From Alphaproteobacteria bacterium (GTDB lineage Bacteria > Pseudomonadota > Alphaproteobacteria > Rhizobiales > Rhizobiaceae), in assembly GCA_024280375.1 (NCBI GenBank), contig JAJRQF010000022.1:1-53708 (forward strand): a DNA stretch of 53,708 nt, given 5' to 3'. The notes under the pieces are model-generated. The model made no database searches. It worked only from the letters and a program-made list of their open reading frames with translations, and was not told the DNA's origin. Below are positions 27,678 through 36,660 of the stretch, piece after piece. The position numbers and the translations under genes were made by a program. How positions within the stretch are numbered: the first letter of the stretch is position 1; the number at the start of each line of letters is the position of its first letter.

Positions 27678-29687
27678 TTGAGTTTTTGGGGATATCAGAT
27701 TGGGCGAACGCTGGCTTTGAAAAACAGAATAGCCAAAAGAAGTGGGACTAATTCAAAACGCAGCCTGACAAGTTGGGCAGCGTTTGTGTTTTTGTGTGCT
27801 TTTTTTACAGGCCTTGCCGGCTCATCCATTTTCTCTACCGATACAGCTTCTGCAGAAACGCGTTCGTTAAAACTCTACTTCACCCATACGCGCGAGTCCG
27901 CAACGATTGCCTTTAAGAAAAATGGTCGTTACCTGCCCCGCGGACTAAAAAAGCTTAACCGCTTCCTGCGTGACTGGCGCCGTAATGAACCAACCAGAAT
28001 GGACCCGCGTCTGTTTGATTTGATTTGGGAGGTTTATCGTAAAACCGGCTCACGTCAGGCAATCAAGGTCGTCTCCGGTTATCGTTCACCAAAAACCAAT
28101 GCGGCATTGCGCAGGCGTGGCCGCGGGGTCGCCAGAAAAAGCCAGCACATGAAGGGTCGCGCATTGGACTTTTTCATTCCAGGTGTTTCAGTCGAGAAAA
28201 TTCGGGCCCTAGGTCTTCGCGCCCACGTCGGTGGTGTTGGATATTATCGCGGATCATTTGTCCACCTCGACACCGGCAGCGTTCGCCACTGGCCACGCAT
28301 GTCTCGCCGCCAATTGGCCAAAGTGTTTCCAAGAGGACGTACCCTGCATGTGCCGTCTGATGGCAAGCCGATGGCAGGTTATAATTATGCCTTGGCAAAA
28401 TATAAACGGCGCCAGAGAACTGGCGGACCGATATTGCTGGCATCCAGCGTTTCGTCGTCGTCCAGCCCAACCAAAAGCTTTTTCAAGCGTATATTTGGCG
28501 GCGGCCTGGATGAAGAAGAAGATAATGCTTCCGTTCGTGTTGCTTCCAAAAAACCTTCAAAGAAGAACACACGTAAGGCCAAATCCAGAAAAGATAATAG
28601 ATCCGGTAGTGCATTACCGGGTGTGACACTTGCGGATGGGCCATCGGCCGCTGAACGCACAACTGAAGAGGTTGTTGCGAAACTACCTGTGCTGCCAAAA
28701 CGTGTCATTATCCCAACCGCTAGACCTGGTTCAACACCGGCAACCGCTGATACCGGCATTGCATTTGCGCAAAACAACACCGATCCACAATCCGCTGCGA
28801 CCGTTGTCGCATCGAGATTTGATTCACGCGGACGTGCAGTTCCAGCTTTACGGCCTTCGCTCAAAATTGAGAATTCACGGTTTGCCCTGGCAGCAGCACC
28901 AGAACTAACGCCGACCCAAAAAGCAGCAGCAGCGCTTGCGGCTTCCAAACCAGAACCACGACTGACAGCCCACAAACCGGTTTCATCTGAACGTTTTGAA
29001 CGCAAGGTCGATGCAGATGAGAAACTCTTGCTTGCGATGCTTGGCCCTGCCCGTTCCATTGCGATTCCGCTGAAGAGCCCCTCTCCAACGCAAGTTGCAA
29101 CCGGTGGTGAAGTTCCTTTAAATATTTTGACCCTGCCAACAGCCATGCCTCAGCGCAATTCGCAGCCATTGGCAAAATATGAGCCTGAAAATAGTAATTC
29201 GACTTTGACCAAACCCGTTCAGGCCAATCGTATAGACCGAGCGTTCGCAGCCCTTTCCACCAAGGTCAGTATCACGCCGCGCTCTCGTCCCGGCACTGGC
29301 TTCAATCCGGTTCGTAGTACCATCCCAACCCGGAAAACTGAGCGCACGGCCCGCGTCTCATTTGACGATCATTCAAAACCAAAAAACAAAGCATCAATAC
29401 TGGCTGTGAGCCACCTGCAACTTGGAAATCTCGATGGCAGCGATGTGACAGAATGGGCCGTTAGCTATTCAACACGGGTTGGCCGCCTGGCCAAGCTGAC
29501 AGCTCCACGCTATTTGGGCATATTGAAAAATGCGCCAGTGGCAATCTTTAACAATGGTTTTGACGAGAAGCAGATTATCAACCGCACCAACCGGTTCTCC
29601 GGACAGGCAATCAAGCGGATTAAATTTGCTAAATTTGTCTCAGCCGAACTATCGCACAATCAGGTTTTCCCCACCAATCGATATTGA
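27678..29687 (+). CDS. DUF882/YcbK-like M15 peptidase with long disordered tail
   Basis: A 669-residue exported protein. After a signal-like helix (about residues 33-58) comes the DUF882 domain (about 60-215) with zinc-ligand type motifs VVSGYRSPKTNAALRR, SQHMKGRALDFFIPG and SFVHLDTGSVRHWP, related to murein endopeptidase MepK/YcbK. From about residue 235 on, the chain is low-complexity, rich in Pro, Ala, Ser, Thr and Arg, with a short ordered-looking C-terminus (LGNLDGSDVTEWAV onward). The tail is far longer than in the minimal family. The start is uncertain: TTG 27678 is the longest, TTG 27717 is possible. Confidence 0.85.
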   Translation: MSFWGYQIGRTLALKNRIAKRSGTNSKRSLTSWAAFVFLCAFFTGLAGSSIFSTDTASAETRSLKLYFTHTRESATIAFKKNGRYLPRGLKKLNRFLRDWRRNEPTRMDPRLFDLIWEVYRKTGSRQAIKVVSGYRSPKTNAALRRRGRGVARKSQHMKGRALDFFIPGVSVEKIRALGLRAHVGGVGYYRGSFVHLDTGSVRHWPRMSRRQLAKVFPRGRTLHVPSDGKPMAGYNYALAKYKRRQRTGGPILLASSVSSSSSPTKSFFKRIFGGGLDEEEDNASVRVASKKPSKKNTRKAKSRKDNRSGSALPGVTLADGPSAAERTTEEVVAKLPVLPKRVIIPTARPGSTPATADTGIAFAQNNTDPQSAATVVASRFDSRGRAVPALRPSLKIENSRFALAAAPELTPTQKAAAALAASKPEPRLTAHKPVSSERFERKVDADEKLLLAMLGPARSIAIPLKSPSPTQVATGGEVPLNILTLPTAMPQRNSQPLAKYEPENSNSTLTKPVQANRIDRAFAALSTKVSITPRSRPGTGFNPVRSTIPTRKTERTARVSFDDHSKPKNKASILAVSHLQLGNLDGSDVTEWAVSYSTRVGRLAKLTAPRYLGILKNAPVAIFNNGFDEKQIINRTNRFSGQAIKRIKFAKFVSAELSHNQVFPTNRY

Positions 29688-29703
29688 GCGAAAACCGGCT
29701 AAA

Positions 29704-29877
29704 GCCTGTCTCCTAAAAGTGGGCACCGGTTTTAGGAATAAAGACATGCGACAGCAAAAATGCCTGTCTCCTAAAAGTGGGCTCCGGTTTTAGGAATAAA
29801 GACCAAGCGACAGCAAAAAGCCTGTCTCCTAAAAGTGGGCGCCGGTTTTAGGAATAAAGACCAAGCGAAAACAGATA
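29704..29877 (+). repeat. three tandem 58-bp hairpin units
   Basis: Units begin GCCTGTCTCC at 29704, 29762 and 29820, an exact 58-bp period. Each holds an 8-bp-arm inverted repeat TCCTAAAA...TTTTAGGA with a loop of GTGGGCACCGG type (one-base variants in units 2 and 3), followed by ATAAAGAC and a CGACAGCAAAA spacer. Related units occur at 36297 and 37735 with a longer loop. Confidence 0.9.
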
Positions 29878-29880
29878 AAT

Positions 29881-29923
29881 AAAGCATATTGAGTGAATAC
29901 CAATGAACGCAATATGCTTTAGA
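29881..29923. terminator. 11-bp-arm hairpin after the 58-bp units
   Basis: A perfect inverted repeat AAAGCATATTG...CAATATGCTTT with an 18-base loop, lying between the convergent DUF882 and gapR genes. It could act as a bidirectional terminator, though no long T-run follows. The same hairpin accompanies the 58-bp type units at 36463 and 37680, so it is part of a composite repeat. Confidence 0.55.
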
Positions 29924-29934
29924 GCCGGTTGATA

Positions 29935-30201
29935 TTATTCCTCTTCACCAGTATCAGCGATCATACCAAGCGCATGTAAATAAAGATCAAGCATGGCTTC
30001 CTGTTCCTGACGTTCTGCTGCTTCCTGCTTGCGAAGTCTTACGACTGTGCGCAGGGTTTTTGTGTCAAATCCATTGGATTTTGCTTCCGCATAAACCTCT
30101 TTAATGTCATCCGCGATGGTTTTCTTTTCTTCTTCAAGCCGCTCCACTCTCTCAACGATTGAACGAAGTTGATCGCGAGCGACACCCAATGATTCCGTCA
30201 T
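29935..30201 (-). CDS. gapR: GapR, nucleoid-associated protein (DUF2312)
   Basis: GapR binds overtwisted AT-rich DNA ahead of replication and transcription forks and is essential or important for growth and cell cycle in Caulobacter. The 88-residue product starts [26 protein letters not shown], continues [20 protein letters not shown], and ends with the conserved helix region [17 protein letters not shown] 30201 is chosen because AGGAG lies just upstream and the product then has the family length; the frame extends to 30282 without support. Confidence 0.95.
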   Translation of the reverse strand: MTESLGVARDQLRSIVERVERLEEEKKTIADDIKEVYAEAKSNGFDTKTLRTVVRLRKQEAAERQEQEAMLDLYLHALGMIADTGEEE

Positions 30202-30315
30202 ACTTTTCTCCTGAAATTTGATCTGGCTAATTTGATTTGCATTTTGGTTTGTATAGAGGGCATTTTGTTTAAATTGAGTCAATTTTTACAAGATCAATTA
30301 AGACTGCGCAAACTA

Positions 30316-30465
30316 TTAGGCTGTGTCATGTTTACATGGAAGCAGTCAGGCTGCGAAGAGCAGCTCGATGCGAATGCATCGCTCTCGCGAAGGCTGGTGC
30401 GTAGCACCAAATAGCCGTGAGTGAAAGAAAATGGAGTGATTCCGTCAAAGACGGACACGCTCTAG
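30316..30465 (+). repeat. CTAG-bounded repeat between gapR and modC
   Basis: A full copy with hairpins CATG-TTTA-CATG, GCAG-TCAGG-CTGC, GATGC-GAAT-GCATC and CCGTC-AAA-GACGG. The left end is degenerate (TTAGGCTGTGTCATG); the right end CACGCTCTAG contains the modC stop codon on the minus strand (30462-30464). Confidence 0.85.
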
Positions 30466-31553
30466 AGGGCGCGGCGGTCAAACGAAATCGATTTAACCAG
30501 CGCAAAAACCGGCATACCAGTTTCAAGTTTTAACTCGGCGACAGATTTTCGTGTTATCCGTGCCCGCAGGCGTGTGCCGCCCACATCCACTATAATTTCA
30601 GCAAAGGCCGCCTCTTGTTCCTCAATAATCTCAAGCACCTTTGCCGAAAGAATGTTCTGAATGCTGATGCCTTCAGGCCGGGTAAGCGCCAGCGATACAT
30701 CCCTTGCCCTGATCCGCAATCTTAAATCTGTTCCCACGCCCATATCTATATACGGCATGGTGAGCACGGCATCGCCACACTCAACCTCGCTCAAATGATA
30801 GGCCTCGATATGTCGGGAGATTTTTCCACTAATCAAACTTGCCGCCTCAAACCGGCCAATAATGGATTGAATATCATGGCGTTCCATTATTTCGCCAACC
30901 GGCCCTTCCGCCACAATTTTCCCACCGTCCAACACAATCATCCGGCTGGCCAAACGAACCACCTCTTCGATTGCGTGGGTGACATAAATAACCGGGATAC
31001 CGAATGTGGAGGGCAATTTTTCAATCAACGGTAATATTCTGGCCTTGCGCTTAAAATCGAGGGCGGCAAGCGGCTCGTCCATCAACAATAAATTTGGTCG
31101 GGTCAAAAGCGCCCGTGCGATCGCAACCCTTTGGGTTTCACCACCGGATAACGACAGAGGTTGGCGCTGCAAAAGCGCAGAGAGATCCAGCGCCTCAATC
31201 ACATTATTCAGGGTAATCTGCTCATTCATATTTTGCGAGCGCCGATCCGCATATTGAAGGTTCTTCAAAACGCTCAGATGCGGAAATAATCGGGCATTTT
31301 GAAACACATAGCCAATTCCGCGCCTGTGGGGCGGGACAAAATTAGCACCATTACCATCTTGCCAGTGCTGCCCCTCAAAGACGACCCTGCCCCGCGCATC
31401 CCGCTCAAAGCCCGCAATAATGCGCAACAAGGTGCTTTTTCCACCACCACTTGGGCCAAACAGGGCGGTTATTCCCTCAATCGAAAATTTCTGGTCGATA
31501 TTCAGGTTAAAATCATCAAACTCGATCGATGTATCAATTTCCAGTTTCGACAT
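30462..31553 (-). CDS. modC: molybdate ABC transporter ATP-binding protein
   Basis: ATPase of the molybdate importer. The 363-residue product has Walker A FGPSGGGKSTLLR near residue 33, the signature LSLSGGETQRVAIARAL, Walker B LLLMDEPLAALD, and a C-terminal TOBE/MOP domain (about residues 290-355) typical of ModC. It starts three bases after the modB stop. Its TAG stop comes from the CTAG end of the neighbouring repeat element, so the extreme C-terminus (SFDRRAL) may have been set by that insertion. Confidence 0.94.
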   Translation of the reverse strand: MSKLEIDTSIEFDDFNLNIDQKFSIEGITALFGPSGGGKSTLLRIIAGFERDARGRVVFEGQHWQDGNGANFVPPHRRGIGYVFQNARLFPHLSVLKNLQYADRRSQNMNEQITLNNVIEALDLSALLQRQPLSLSGGETQRVAIARALLTRPNLLLMDEPLAALDFKRKARILPLIEKLPSTFGIPVIYVTHAIEEVVRLASRMIVLDGGKIVAEGPVGEIMERHDIQSIIGRFEAASLISGKISRHIEAYHLSEVECGDAVLTMPYIDMGVGTDLRLRIRARDVSLALTRPEGISIQNILSAKVLEIIEEQEAAFAEIIVDVGGTRLRARITRKSVAELKLETGMPVFALVKSISFDRRAL

Positions 31554-31556
31554 GGG

Positions 31557-32237
31557 CTATCCAATTCCCACTGGAAAACGCCGGTTCATTATGAACACAA
31601 ACAAAAGAACCGAAAACGAAAACAGCAACAATATCGCCGACAACACATGCGCATCGCTATAATTGATGGTTTCAACATGCTCGTAAATAGCAATTGAAAT
31701 AACCTTGGTCCGGCCAGAAATATTACCGCCAACCATTAACACAACCCCAAACTCGCCAATGGTATGGGCAAAGCTCAACACGGTAGCGGTAATAAATCCG
31801 CGAAATGCCAGCGGTGATGCAACGCTCAAAAAGGCATCCAATGGCGACGCGCGCAAACTGGCGGCGGCCTCAAGTGGCTCACGACCAACCGCCTCAAACG
31901 CCGTCTGCAAAGGCTGCACCATAAATGGCATTGAATAAAACACCGACGCAACAACCAGCCCCAAAAAGGAGAATGCCAGAGTTGAGCCGGTCATTGAAAC
32001 CCAGAAGCTGCCAATTGCAGAATTGGGGCTCATGAAAATAAGCAGGTAAAAACCCAGCACCGTAGGTGGCAAAACCAGCGGCAGCGCGGTGAACGCTTCA
32101 ACTACCACCTTGATGCGCGAGCGGGTGAAAGCAAGCCACCAGGCAATTGGCGTGCCGATCACCAGTAATATAATTGTGGTTACAGTTGCCAATTTCAGCG
32201 TCAGCCAAAAGGGCCCCAGATCGGGTATTTCCACCAC
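31557..32237 (-). CDS. modB: molybdate ABC transporter permease
   Basis: Inner-membrane channel of the molybdate importer, 226 residues, about five helices. The permease loop that contacts ModC is visible as EAAASLRASPLDAFLSVASPLAFRG (EAA motif), and the N-terminal PFWLTLKLATVTTIILLVIG is typical. The start is GTG 32237, directly after the modA TAG, so translation is coupled. Gene order modA-modB-modC is standard. Confidence 0.94.
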   Translation of the reverse strand: MVEIPDLGPFWLTLKLATVTTIILLVIGTPIAWWLAFTRSRIKVVVEAFTALPLVLPPTVLGFYLLIFMSPNSAIGSFWVSMTGSTLAFSFLGLVVASVFYSMPFMVQPLQTAFEAVGREPLEAAASLRASPLDAFLSVASPLAFRGFITATVLSFAHTIGEFGVVLMVGGNISGRTKVISIAIYEHVETINYSDAHVLSAILLLFSFSVLLFVFIMNRRFPVGIG

Positions 32238-33023
32238 CTACTCCAAACCATAGCCAAAGCTCGAAATCATGGTTCGAGCCGTCGGACTTTTGAGAAAATC
32301 AAAAAATGCAATCGCCGCCGGGTTTCTATCCGCCCCGGCTATCAGCACCCCATCCTGACGAATTGGCTGGTAGAGATCAACCGGCACATCCCAACGGTTA
32401 CCGGCAACCATGTTTCGAGGACTGAGCACATAGGAAAGCGCGACCAGCCCCAATTGGGCATTGCCGGTTGAAACATATGAAAATGTTTGGCCAATATTCT
32501 CTCCCTCAACAATTTTTCCTGTGAGGCTTTCCCAAACCCCAAGCGATACCAAAACCTCACGCGCCGCCCGCCCATAGGGCGCAAGTTTCGGGTTGGCGAT
32601 GGCCAATGTGGCAAAATTTTTCGATAATAGCTGCTTTTTAACGTCACCAATCGGGTTTACTCCCCAAAGCGCCAAGCGCCCGGTTGCATAGGTAAAACGG
32701 CTTGCCGCCACGGTTTTTTGCGCGTTCTCGAGCAAAATGGGACGCGCCTGATCTGCGCTTAAAAAAATATCAAACGGCGCACCATTAATAATTTGCGCAT
32801 AGAGCTTGCCGCTTGATCCAATACTGATGGATATCCGGTGGGGCGACGTATTTTCAAATGCCAGCTTTAGTTTTTGCAAAGGTTCGGCAAAGTTGGAGGC
32901 AACAGCAACAATAGCCTCTTCAGCCCGGCTAGGCTGACTGGAAATTTGAACTGCAAGAAACAGTCCTGTCAAAAGCAATGTTTTTTGAAAGCGTATAATT
33001 CTATTGGGCTTTTCAATTTTCAT
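32238..33023 (-). CDS. modA: molybdate ABC transporter substrate-binding protein
   Basis: Periplasmic binding protein for molybdate/tungstate, 261 residues. A signal peptide covers roughly residues 1-30 (TLLLTGLFLAVQISSQPSRA). The mature part opens EEAIVAVASNFAEPLQKL and has SIGSSGKLYAQIINGAPFDIFLSAD, the anion-site pattern of ModA. I chose ATG 33023 with GGGA just upstream; the frame reaches 33059 without support. No modE gene is nearby and I could not make out a ModE-type operator upstream. Confidence 0.93.
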   Translation of the reverse strand: MKIEKPNRIIRFQKTLLLTGLFLAVQISSQPSRAEEAIVAVASNFAEPLQKLKLAFENTSPHRISISIGSSGKLYAQIINGAPFDIFLSADQARPILLENAQKTVAASRFTYATGRLALWGVNPIGDVKKQLLSKNFATLAIANPKLAPYGRAAREVLVSLGVWESLTGKIVEGENIGQTFSYVSTGNAQLGLVALSYVLSPRNMVAGNRWDVPVDLYQPIRQDGVLIAGADRNPAAIAFFDFLKSPTARTMISSFGYGLE

Positions 33024-33067
33024 ATTCCCAGAATTACAGCAGTAATTTGCCTCAAGCAAGATAGGTG

Positions 33068-33228
33068 TTAGACTGTTTCACATTTAGGTTGAAACAGTTA
33101 GGTGGCGAAGAGACACCCGGCGCTTAGGCGCCGCGCCCGCGCAGGCCGGACCCCGGATTTAATCCGGGGGAAGAATGGCCGTGAGCGAGAGCATTTGGAG
33201 CGATTCAATCAAATGATGAAACGCTCAA
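33068..33228 (+). repeat. CTAG-type repeat between modA and the EamA gene
   Basis: A divergent copy beginning TTAGACTGTTTCACATTTAG and ending GAGCGATTCAATCA...TGATGAAACGCTC, the same end as the 17655 copy. Inside are GGCGCTTAGGCGCC, CCCCGGATTTAATCCGGGG and CAGGCC hairpin parts. It lies between divergent genes rather than at a gene end and has lost the CTAG at its right end (CTCAAA). Confidence 0.78.
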
Positions 33229-33314
33229 ACCACTCACTTGCCAATCATGGATTTTTCCACCAAAGCTGGATCACGGTAATAAAATTCAAACCAATTCTTT
33301 TGGCATCTTTTTCA

Positions 33315-34211
33315 ATGAACTCCCAAAACCAGATAAAGCCCGAATATCCGTTTATCATTGCCTTTGCGGCATTGTTCATCGGTGCTTTGGCGATGGGGGT
33401 TTCGCCGGTTTTTGTTCGAAATGCCGAATCTGGCCCTTTTGCCAGCGCGTTTTGGCGGGTTGCCCTGGCGCTGCCGATATTGTTGGTCTGGGCAAAGCTT
33501 GAGGCAAACAAACTCAATCAGCCGCTTCGTTCCCTGCTGGTTTTCGACCGGACGGTAATTTTAACCGGCCTGCTTTTTGCTGGCGACCTGGTTTTCTGGC
33601 ATTTGGCAATTCTCAACACCAATGTGGCCAATGCCACTTTGCTTGCCTGTCTTGCGCCCGTCTGGGTGGTTTTGCTGGCCAAACCCTTTCTGGGCGAGAC
33701 ATTTGGCCCCGCTACGATTATTGGCCTTGCAGTCTGCTTAATTGGTGCCTTCTTCCTGATCGGGGGCAATTACCAGATAAACCCGCAACAACTGAACGGT
33801 GATTTTTTTGGATTGATTACCTCGGTATTTTTCGGGCTTTATTTTCTGGTTGTCCGCATTGCCCGCAGGCAACATAGCGCTGGTATTCTGATATTCCTGT
33901 CTACTATTATAACCGCCATAATATTGCTGCTCATCACCCTAATGGCCGGTCAAAGCCTGTTGCCTGAAACCTGGAAAGGTGCGGGCGCACTGGCCGCACT
34001 TGGTATTGTCTCCCATGCGGGCGGTCAGGGATTGCTGGCCGTTGCCCTTGGGTCATTGACGGTCATATTTTCCTCGCTGGTAATATTTATCGAAGCAATT
34101 GCGGCGGCAATTTTTGGCTGGATTTTTCTCGATGAAACTATTGGCTTGATACAAATCGGCGGTGGTTCGCTGGTGCTAGCAGGAATTTGGATAGCCCGAC
34201 CGACAAAATAG
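33315..34211 (+). CDS. EamA/DMT family transporter
   Basis: A 298-residue drug/metabolite-type exporter with ten hydrophobic segments in two EamA repeats; GDLVFWHLAILNTNVANATLL and the terminal FIEAIAAAIFGWIFLDETI are typical. The substrate is unknown. The long open frame starts at 33102 inside a repeat element and the first 71 residues there are not membrane-protein-like, so ATG 33315 is used even though no strong ribosome site is seen. Confidence 0.85.
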   Translation: MNSQNQIKPEYPFIIAFAALFIGALAMGVSPVFVRNAESGPFASAFWRVALALPILLVWAKLEANKLNQPLRSLLVFDRTVILTGLLFAGDLVFWHLAILNTNVANATLLACLAPVWVVLLAKPFLGETFGPATIIGLAVCLIGAFFLIGGNYQINPQQLNGDFFGLITSVFFGLYFLVVRIARRQHSAGILIFLSTIITAIILLLITLMAGQSLLPETWKGAGALAALGIVSHAGGQGLLAVALGSLTVIFSSLVIFIEAIAAAIFGWIFLDETIGLIQIGGGSLVLAGIWIARPTK

Positions 34212-34392
34212 TGCCCCTTTGATATAATATTTCCCAAAACCGACAAACAATCGGCTGACTTCCAAATTAATTTCCCTATAATGCAAAACGATTGAATTCG
34301 TCGCGTTGACACAGCAACAACAGTCAGGCAACAACGGGAAATCAAAAACAGCTTTACAATACCAATGCGGTAGTAAGTTCGGGAATACAGAC

Positions 34393-34860
34393 TTGCCAGA
34401 CAAGTTGAAATCATACGTCAAACAATTATTGGCAATATCATTGTTCATGGTGGCGCTGTCATTTGGCATCGCCCAGCCCGGCGATGCCCGGGCAGACTTT
34501 CGCCTATGCAACAATACGCAAAGTCTGGTGGGTGTATCCATCGGCTATCGCACCAAAAATGGTTGGGTCACCGAAGGTTGGTGGCGCGTACCGGCTAATT
34601 CGTGCGCATCACTGATCGAAGGTCAGTTGTCATCCCGGTTTTTCTACGTTTACGCAGAAGATGCCGATCAAGGTGGGCAATGGCGCGGGCCGGTTTTCAT
34701 GTGCACCAGCGATAAAGAATACAAAATTGATGGGATAAAGGATTGTTTCGCCCGCGGCTTTGAGCGCACAGGATTTTTTGAAATCGATACAGGTGAGCAA
34801 AGCAATTGGATGGTCCGGTTGACCGAGGCAGGCCAAACAGGAGCATCCGAGACAAAATGA
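34393..34860 (+). CDS. DUF1036 family exported protein
   Basis: A 155-residue protein with an N-terminal signal (LLAISLFMVALSFGIAQPGDARA) and a DUF1036 domain: FRLCNNTQSLVGVSIGYR, GWVTEGWWRVPANSCASLI and YVYAEDADQGGQWRGP. Function of the family is unknown. I chose TTG 34393, with GGGA upstream; an earlier TTG (34306) would add 29 residues without family match. The last bases overlap the pyk start by four (ATGA), the conserved DUF1036-pyk pairing of Rhizobiales. Confidence 0.85.
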   Translation: MPDKLKSYVKQLLAISLFMVALSFGIAQPGDARADFRLCNNTQSLVGVSIGYRTKNGWVTEGWWRVPANSCASLIEGQLSSRFFYVYAEDADQGGQWRGPVFMCTSDKEYKIDGIKDCFARGFERTGFFEIDTGEQSNWMVRLTEAGQTGASETK

Positions 34861-36293
34861 AACGCAAACGCCGGGTTAAAATACTCGCAACCCTTGGTCC
34901 CTCTTCCTCCGAAGAACAGATTATTCAACAATTATATGAGGCCGGTGCGGATACTTTTCGCATTAATATGAGCCACTCAAGCCACGACACCATGCGCGAG
35001 CTTATCGCCCGCATTAGGCGCGTGGAAAAAAATGTCGGATACCCAATTGGCATTTTGGCCGATCTTCAAGGACCGAAACATAGGCTCGGTACATTTGTCG
35101 ACGAGAAAATCAGTATCAATGCTGGCGATATTATTGTTCTGGACAGTAATCCCGAACCCGGTGATAATACCCGGGTTTTCCTTCCCCATCCAGAAGTAAT
35201 GGCCGCACTCAAACCCGGTCACCGGCTTTTAGTCGATGATGGCAGGGCAACTTTGATTGTTGAAAGCTGCGCAGAAGGGTCTGTCACCGCAAAGGTAATT
35301 TCCGGCTCCAGCCTTTCAAACCGCAAGGGTGTTAGCCTGCCGGACACGGAACTTAAAACCAGTTCACTCACCAAGAAAGACCTTGCTGATCTCGATGCCA
35401 TATTAAAGGAAGATGTGGACTGGGTTGCACTTTCATTTGTACAGCGCCCGGAAGACCTGGCCGAGATGCGCCGGATTTGCCGCGGCAGAGTGGGTGTTTT
35501 GGCCAAAATTGAAAAACCCCAAGCTGTTGAAAAGCTGGATGATATAATTGAGCTGGCCGATTGCATTATGGTGGCGCGCGGCGATTTAGGCGTGGAATTA
35601 CCGCTTGAAAGTGTTCCTGCAATTCAAAAACAGATTGTTCGAAAATGCCGACGGGCCGGAATACCGGTAATTGTTGCGACCCAAATGCTGGAATCAATGA
35701 TTACCTCACCCGTACCAACCCGCGCAGAAGTATCTGACGTTGCAACGGCCGTTTATGAGGGTGCCGATGCGGTGATGCTATCGGCGGAATCCGCTGCTGG
35801 AAAATATCCGGTTGAAGCCGTATCAACCATGAGCGCCATTGCGCGCAACGTCGAACAAGATCCAAACTATCCCGGCATCATCAATGCCCAGCGGCCGGAG
35901 CCAAAAGCAACCGGTGCGGATGCGATATCGCTGGCCGTGCGACAGATTGCCGAAACGCTCAATCTATCTGCCGTGGTTTGCTATACGGCAACCGGCTCAA
36001 CCGGGCTACGCACAGCGCGCGAGCGGCCGACAACGCCAATTCTGGCGCTTTCACCGATCCCCGAAACCGCCCGTCGCCTCACCCTTGTTTGGGGGCTGCA
36101 CAGCGTTATTACGCCGGATGCGAAAGATCTCGATGAGATGGTCGACAAGGCCTGTCACATTGCATTTGAAGAGGGCTTTGCCAATCCGGGCGACCGGGTG
36201 ATCATTTCAGCCGGCGTTCCACTGCGCACGCCGGGTTCCACCAATATGCTGCGCATTGCCTATGTGGATAGCGACGGCATGGGCGGAATATAG
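34857..36293 (+). CDS. pyk: pyruvate kinase
   Basis: Converts phosphoenolpyruvate and ADP to pyruvate and ATP at the end of glycolysis. The 478-residue product shows KRRVKILATLGPSS, FRINMSHSS, the central VLAKIEKPQAVEKLD with the catalytic Lys, IMVARGDLGVELP, TQMLESMI and MLSAESAAGKYP. The start ATG 34857 overlaps the DUF1036 stop, so the two are coupled; frames further upstream are DUF1036 sequence in another phase. A composite repeat begins four bases after the stop. Confidence 0.97.
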   Translation: MKRKRRVKILATLGPSSSEEQIIQQLYEAGADTFRINMSHSSHDTMRELIARIRRVEKNVGYPIGILADLQGPKHRLGTFVDEKISINAGDIIVLDSNPEPGDNTRVFLPHPEVMAALKPGHRLLVDDGRATLIVESCAEGSVTAKVISGSSLSNRKGVSLPDTELKTSSLTKKDLADLDAILKEDVDWVALSFVQRPEDLAEMRRICRGRVGVLAKIEKPQAVEKLDDIIELADCIMVARGDLGVELPLESVPAIQKQIVRKCRRAGIPVIVATQMLESMITSPVPTRAEVSDVATAVYEGADAVMLSAESAAGKYPVEAVSTMSAIARNVEQDPNYPGIINAQRPEPKATGADAISLAVRQIAETLNLSAVVCYTATGSTGLRTARERPTTPILALSPIPETARRLTLVWGLHSVITPDAKDLDEMVDKACHIAFEEGFANPGDRVIISAGVPLRTPGSTNMLRIAYVDSDGMGGI

Positions 36294-36296
36294 AGC

Positions 36297-36506
36297 TTGT
36301 CTCCTAAAAGCATGCCCTCGGACTTGATCCGTTGGTGGGCACCGGTTTTAGGAATAAAGACATGCGACAGTAAAAAAGCTTGTCTCCTAAAAGCAGGCCC
36401 TCGGACCTGATCCGTTGGTGGGCACCGGTTTTAGGAATAAAGACCAAGCGAAAACAGACAGATAAAGCAAATTGAGTGAATGCCAATCAACGCAATATGC
36501 TTTAGA
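36297..36506 (+). repeat. composite repeat: two long hairpin units plus 11-bp-arm hairpin
   Basis: Two units (starting about 36297 and 36379) with arms CCTAAAA/TTTTAGG but a loop 25 bases longer than the copies at 29704; the insert itself can pair (CGGA-CTTGA-TCCG). They are followed by AAAGCAAATTG...CAATATGCTTT (36465-36504), the same hairpin as at 29881 with one mismatch. It runs straight into a CTAG-type repeat. Confidence 0.88.
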
Positions 36507-36652
36507 CAGCGTCATGTTTACATGGAAGCGGTCAGGCTGCGAAGAGCAGCCCGATGCGGATGCATCGCGCCCGCGCAGGCTGTGGGCGCAGCCCAAAATG
36601 GCCGTGAGCGAAAGTTACTAGAGCGATTCTGTCAAAGACGGACACGCTCTAG
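36502..36652 (+). repeat. CTAG-bounded repeat after pyk
   Basis: Begins TTAGACAGCGTCATG inside the end of the preceding composite repeat and ends CACGCTCTAG. Its last 35 bases form a perfect-ended hairpin CTAGAGCG...CGCTCTAG (36618-36652), showing that the terminal module can stand as a unit bounded by CTAG on both sides. It ends eight bases before the hydrolase stop. Confidence 0.85.
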
Positions 36653-36660
36653 GAACCGGG

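Noticed and set aside
29704-29877. CRISPR array
   Set aside because: The three 58-bp units are nearly identical along their whole length, so there are no variable spacers, and no cas genes are near.
33024-33067. ModE-type operator upstream of modA
   Set aside because: I looked for a TATA-rich inverted repeat of the ModE type and found none between modA and the repeat element.
33102-33314. N-terminal extension of the EamA transporter
   Set aside because: The extra 71 residues are read from a CTAG-type repeat and do not look like a membrane protein.
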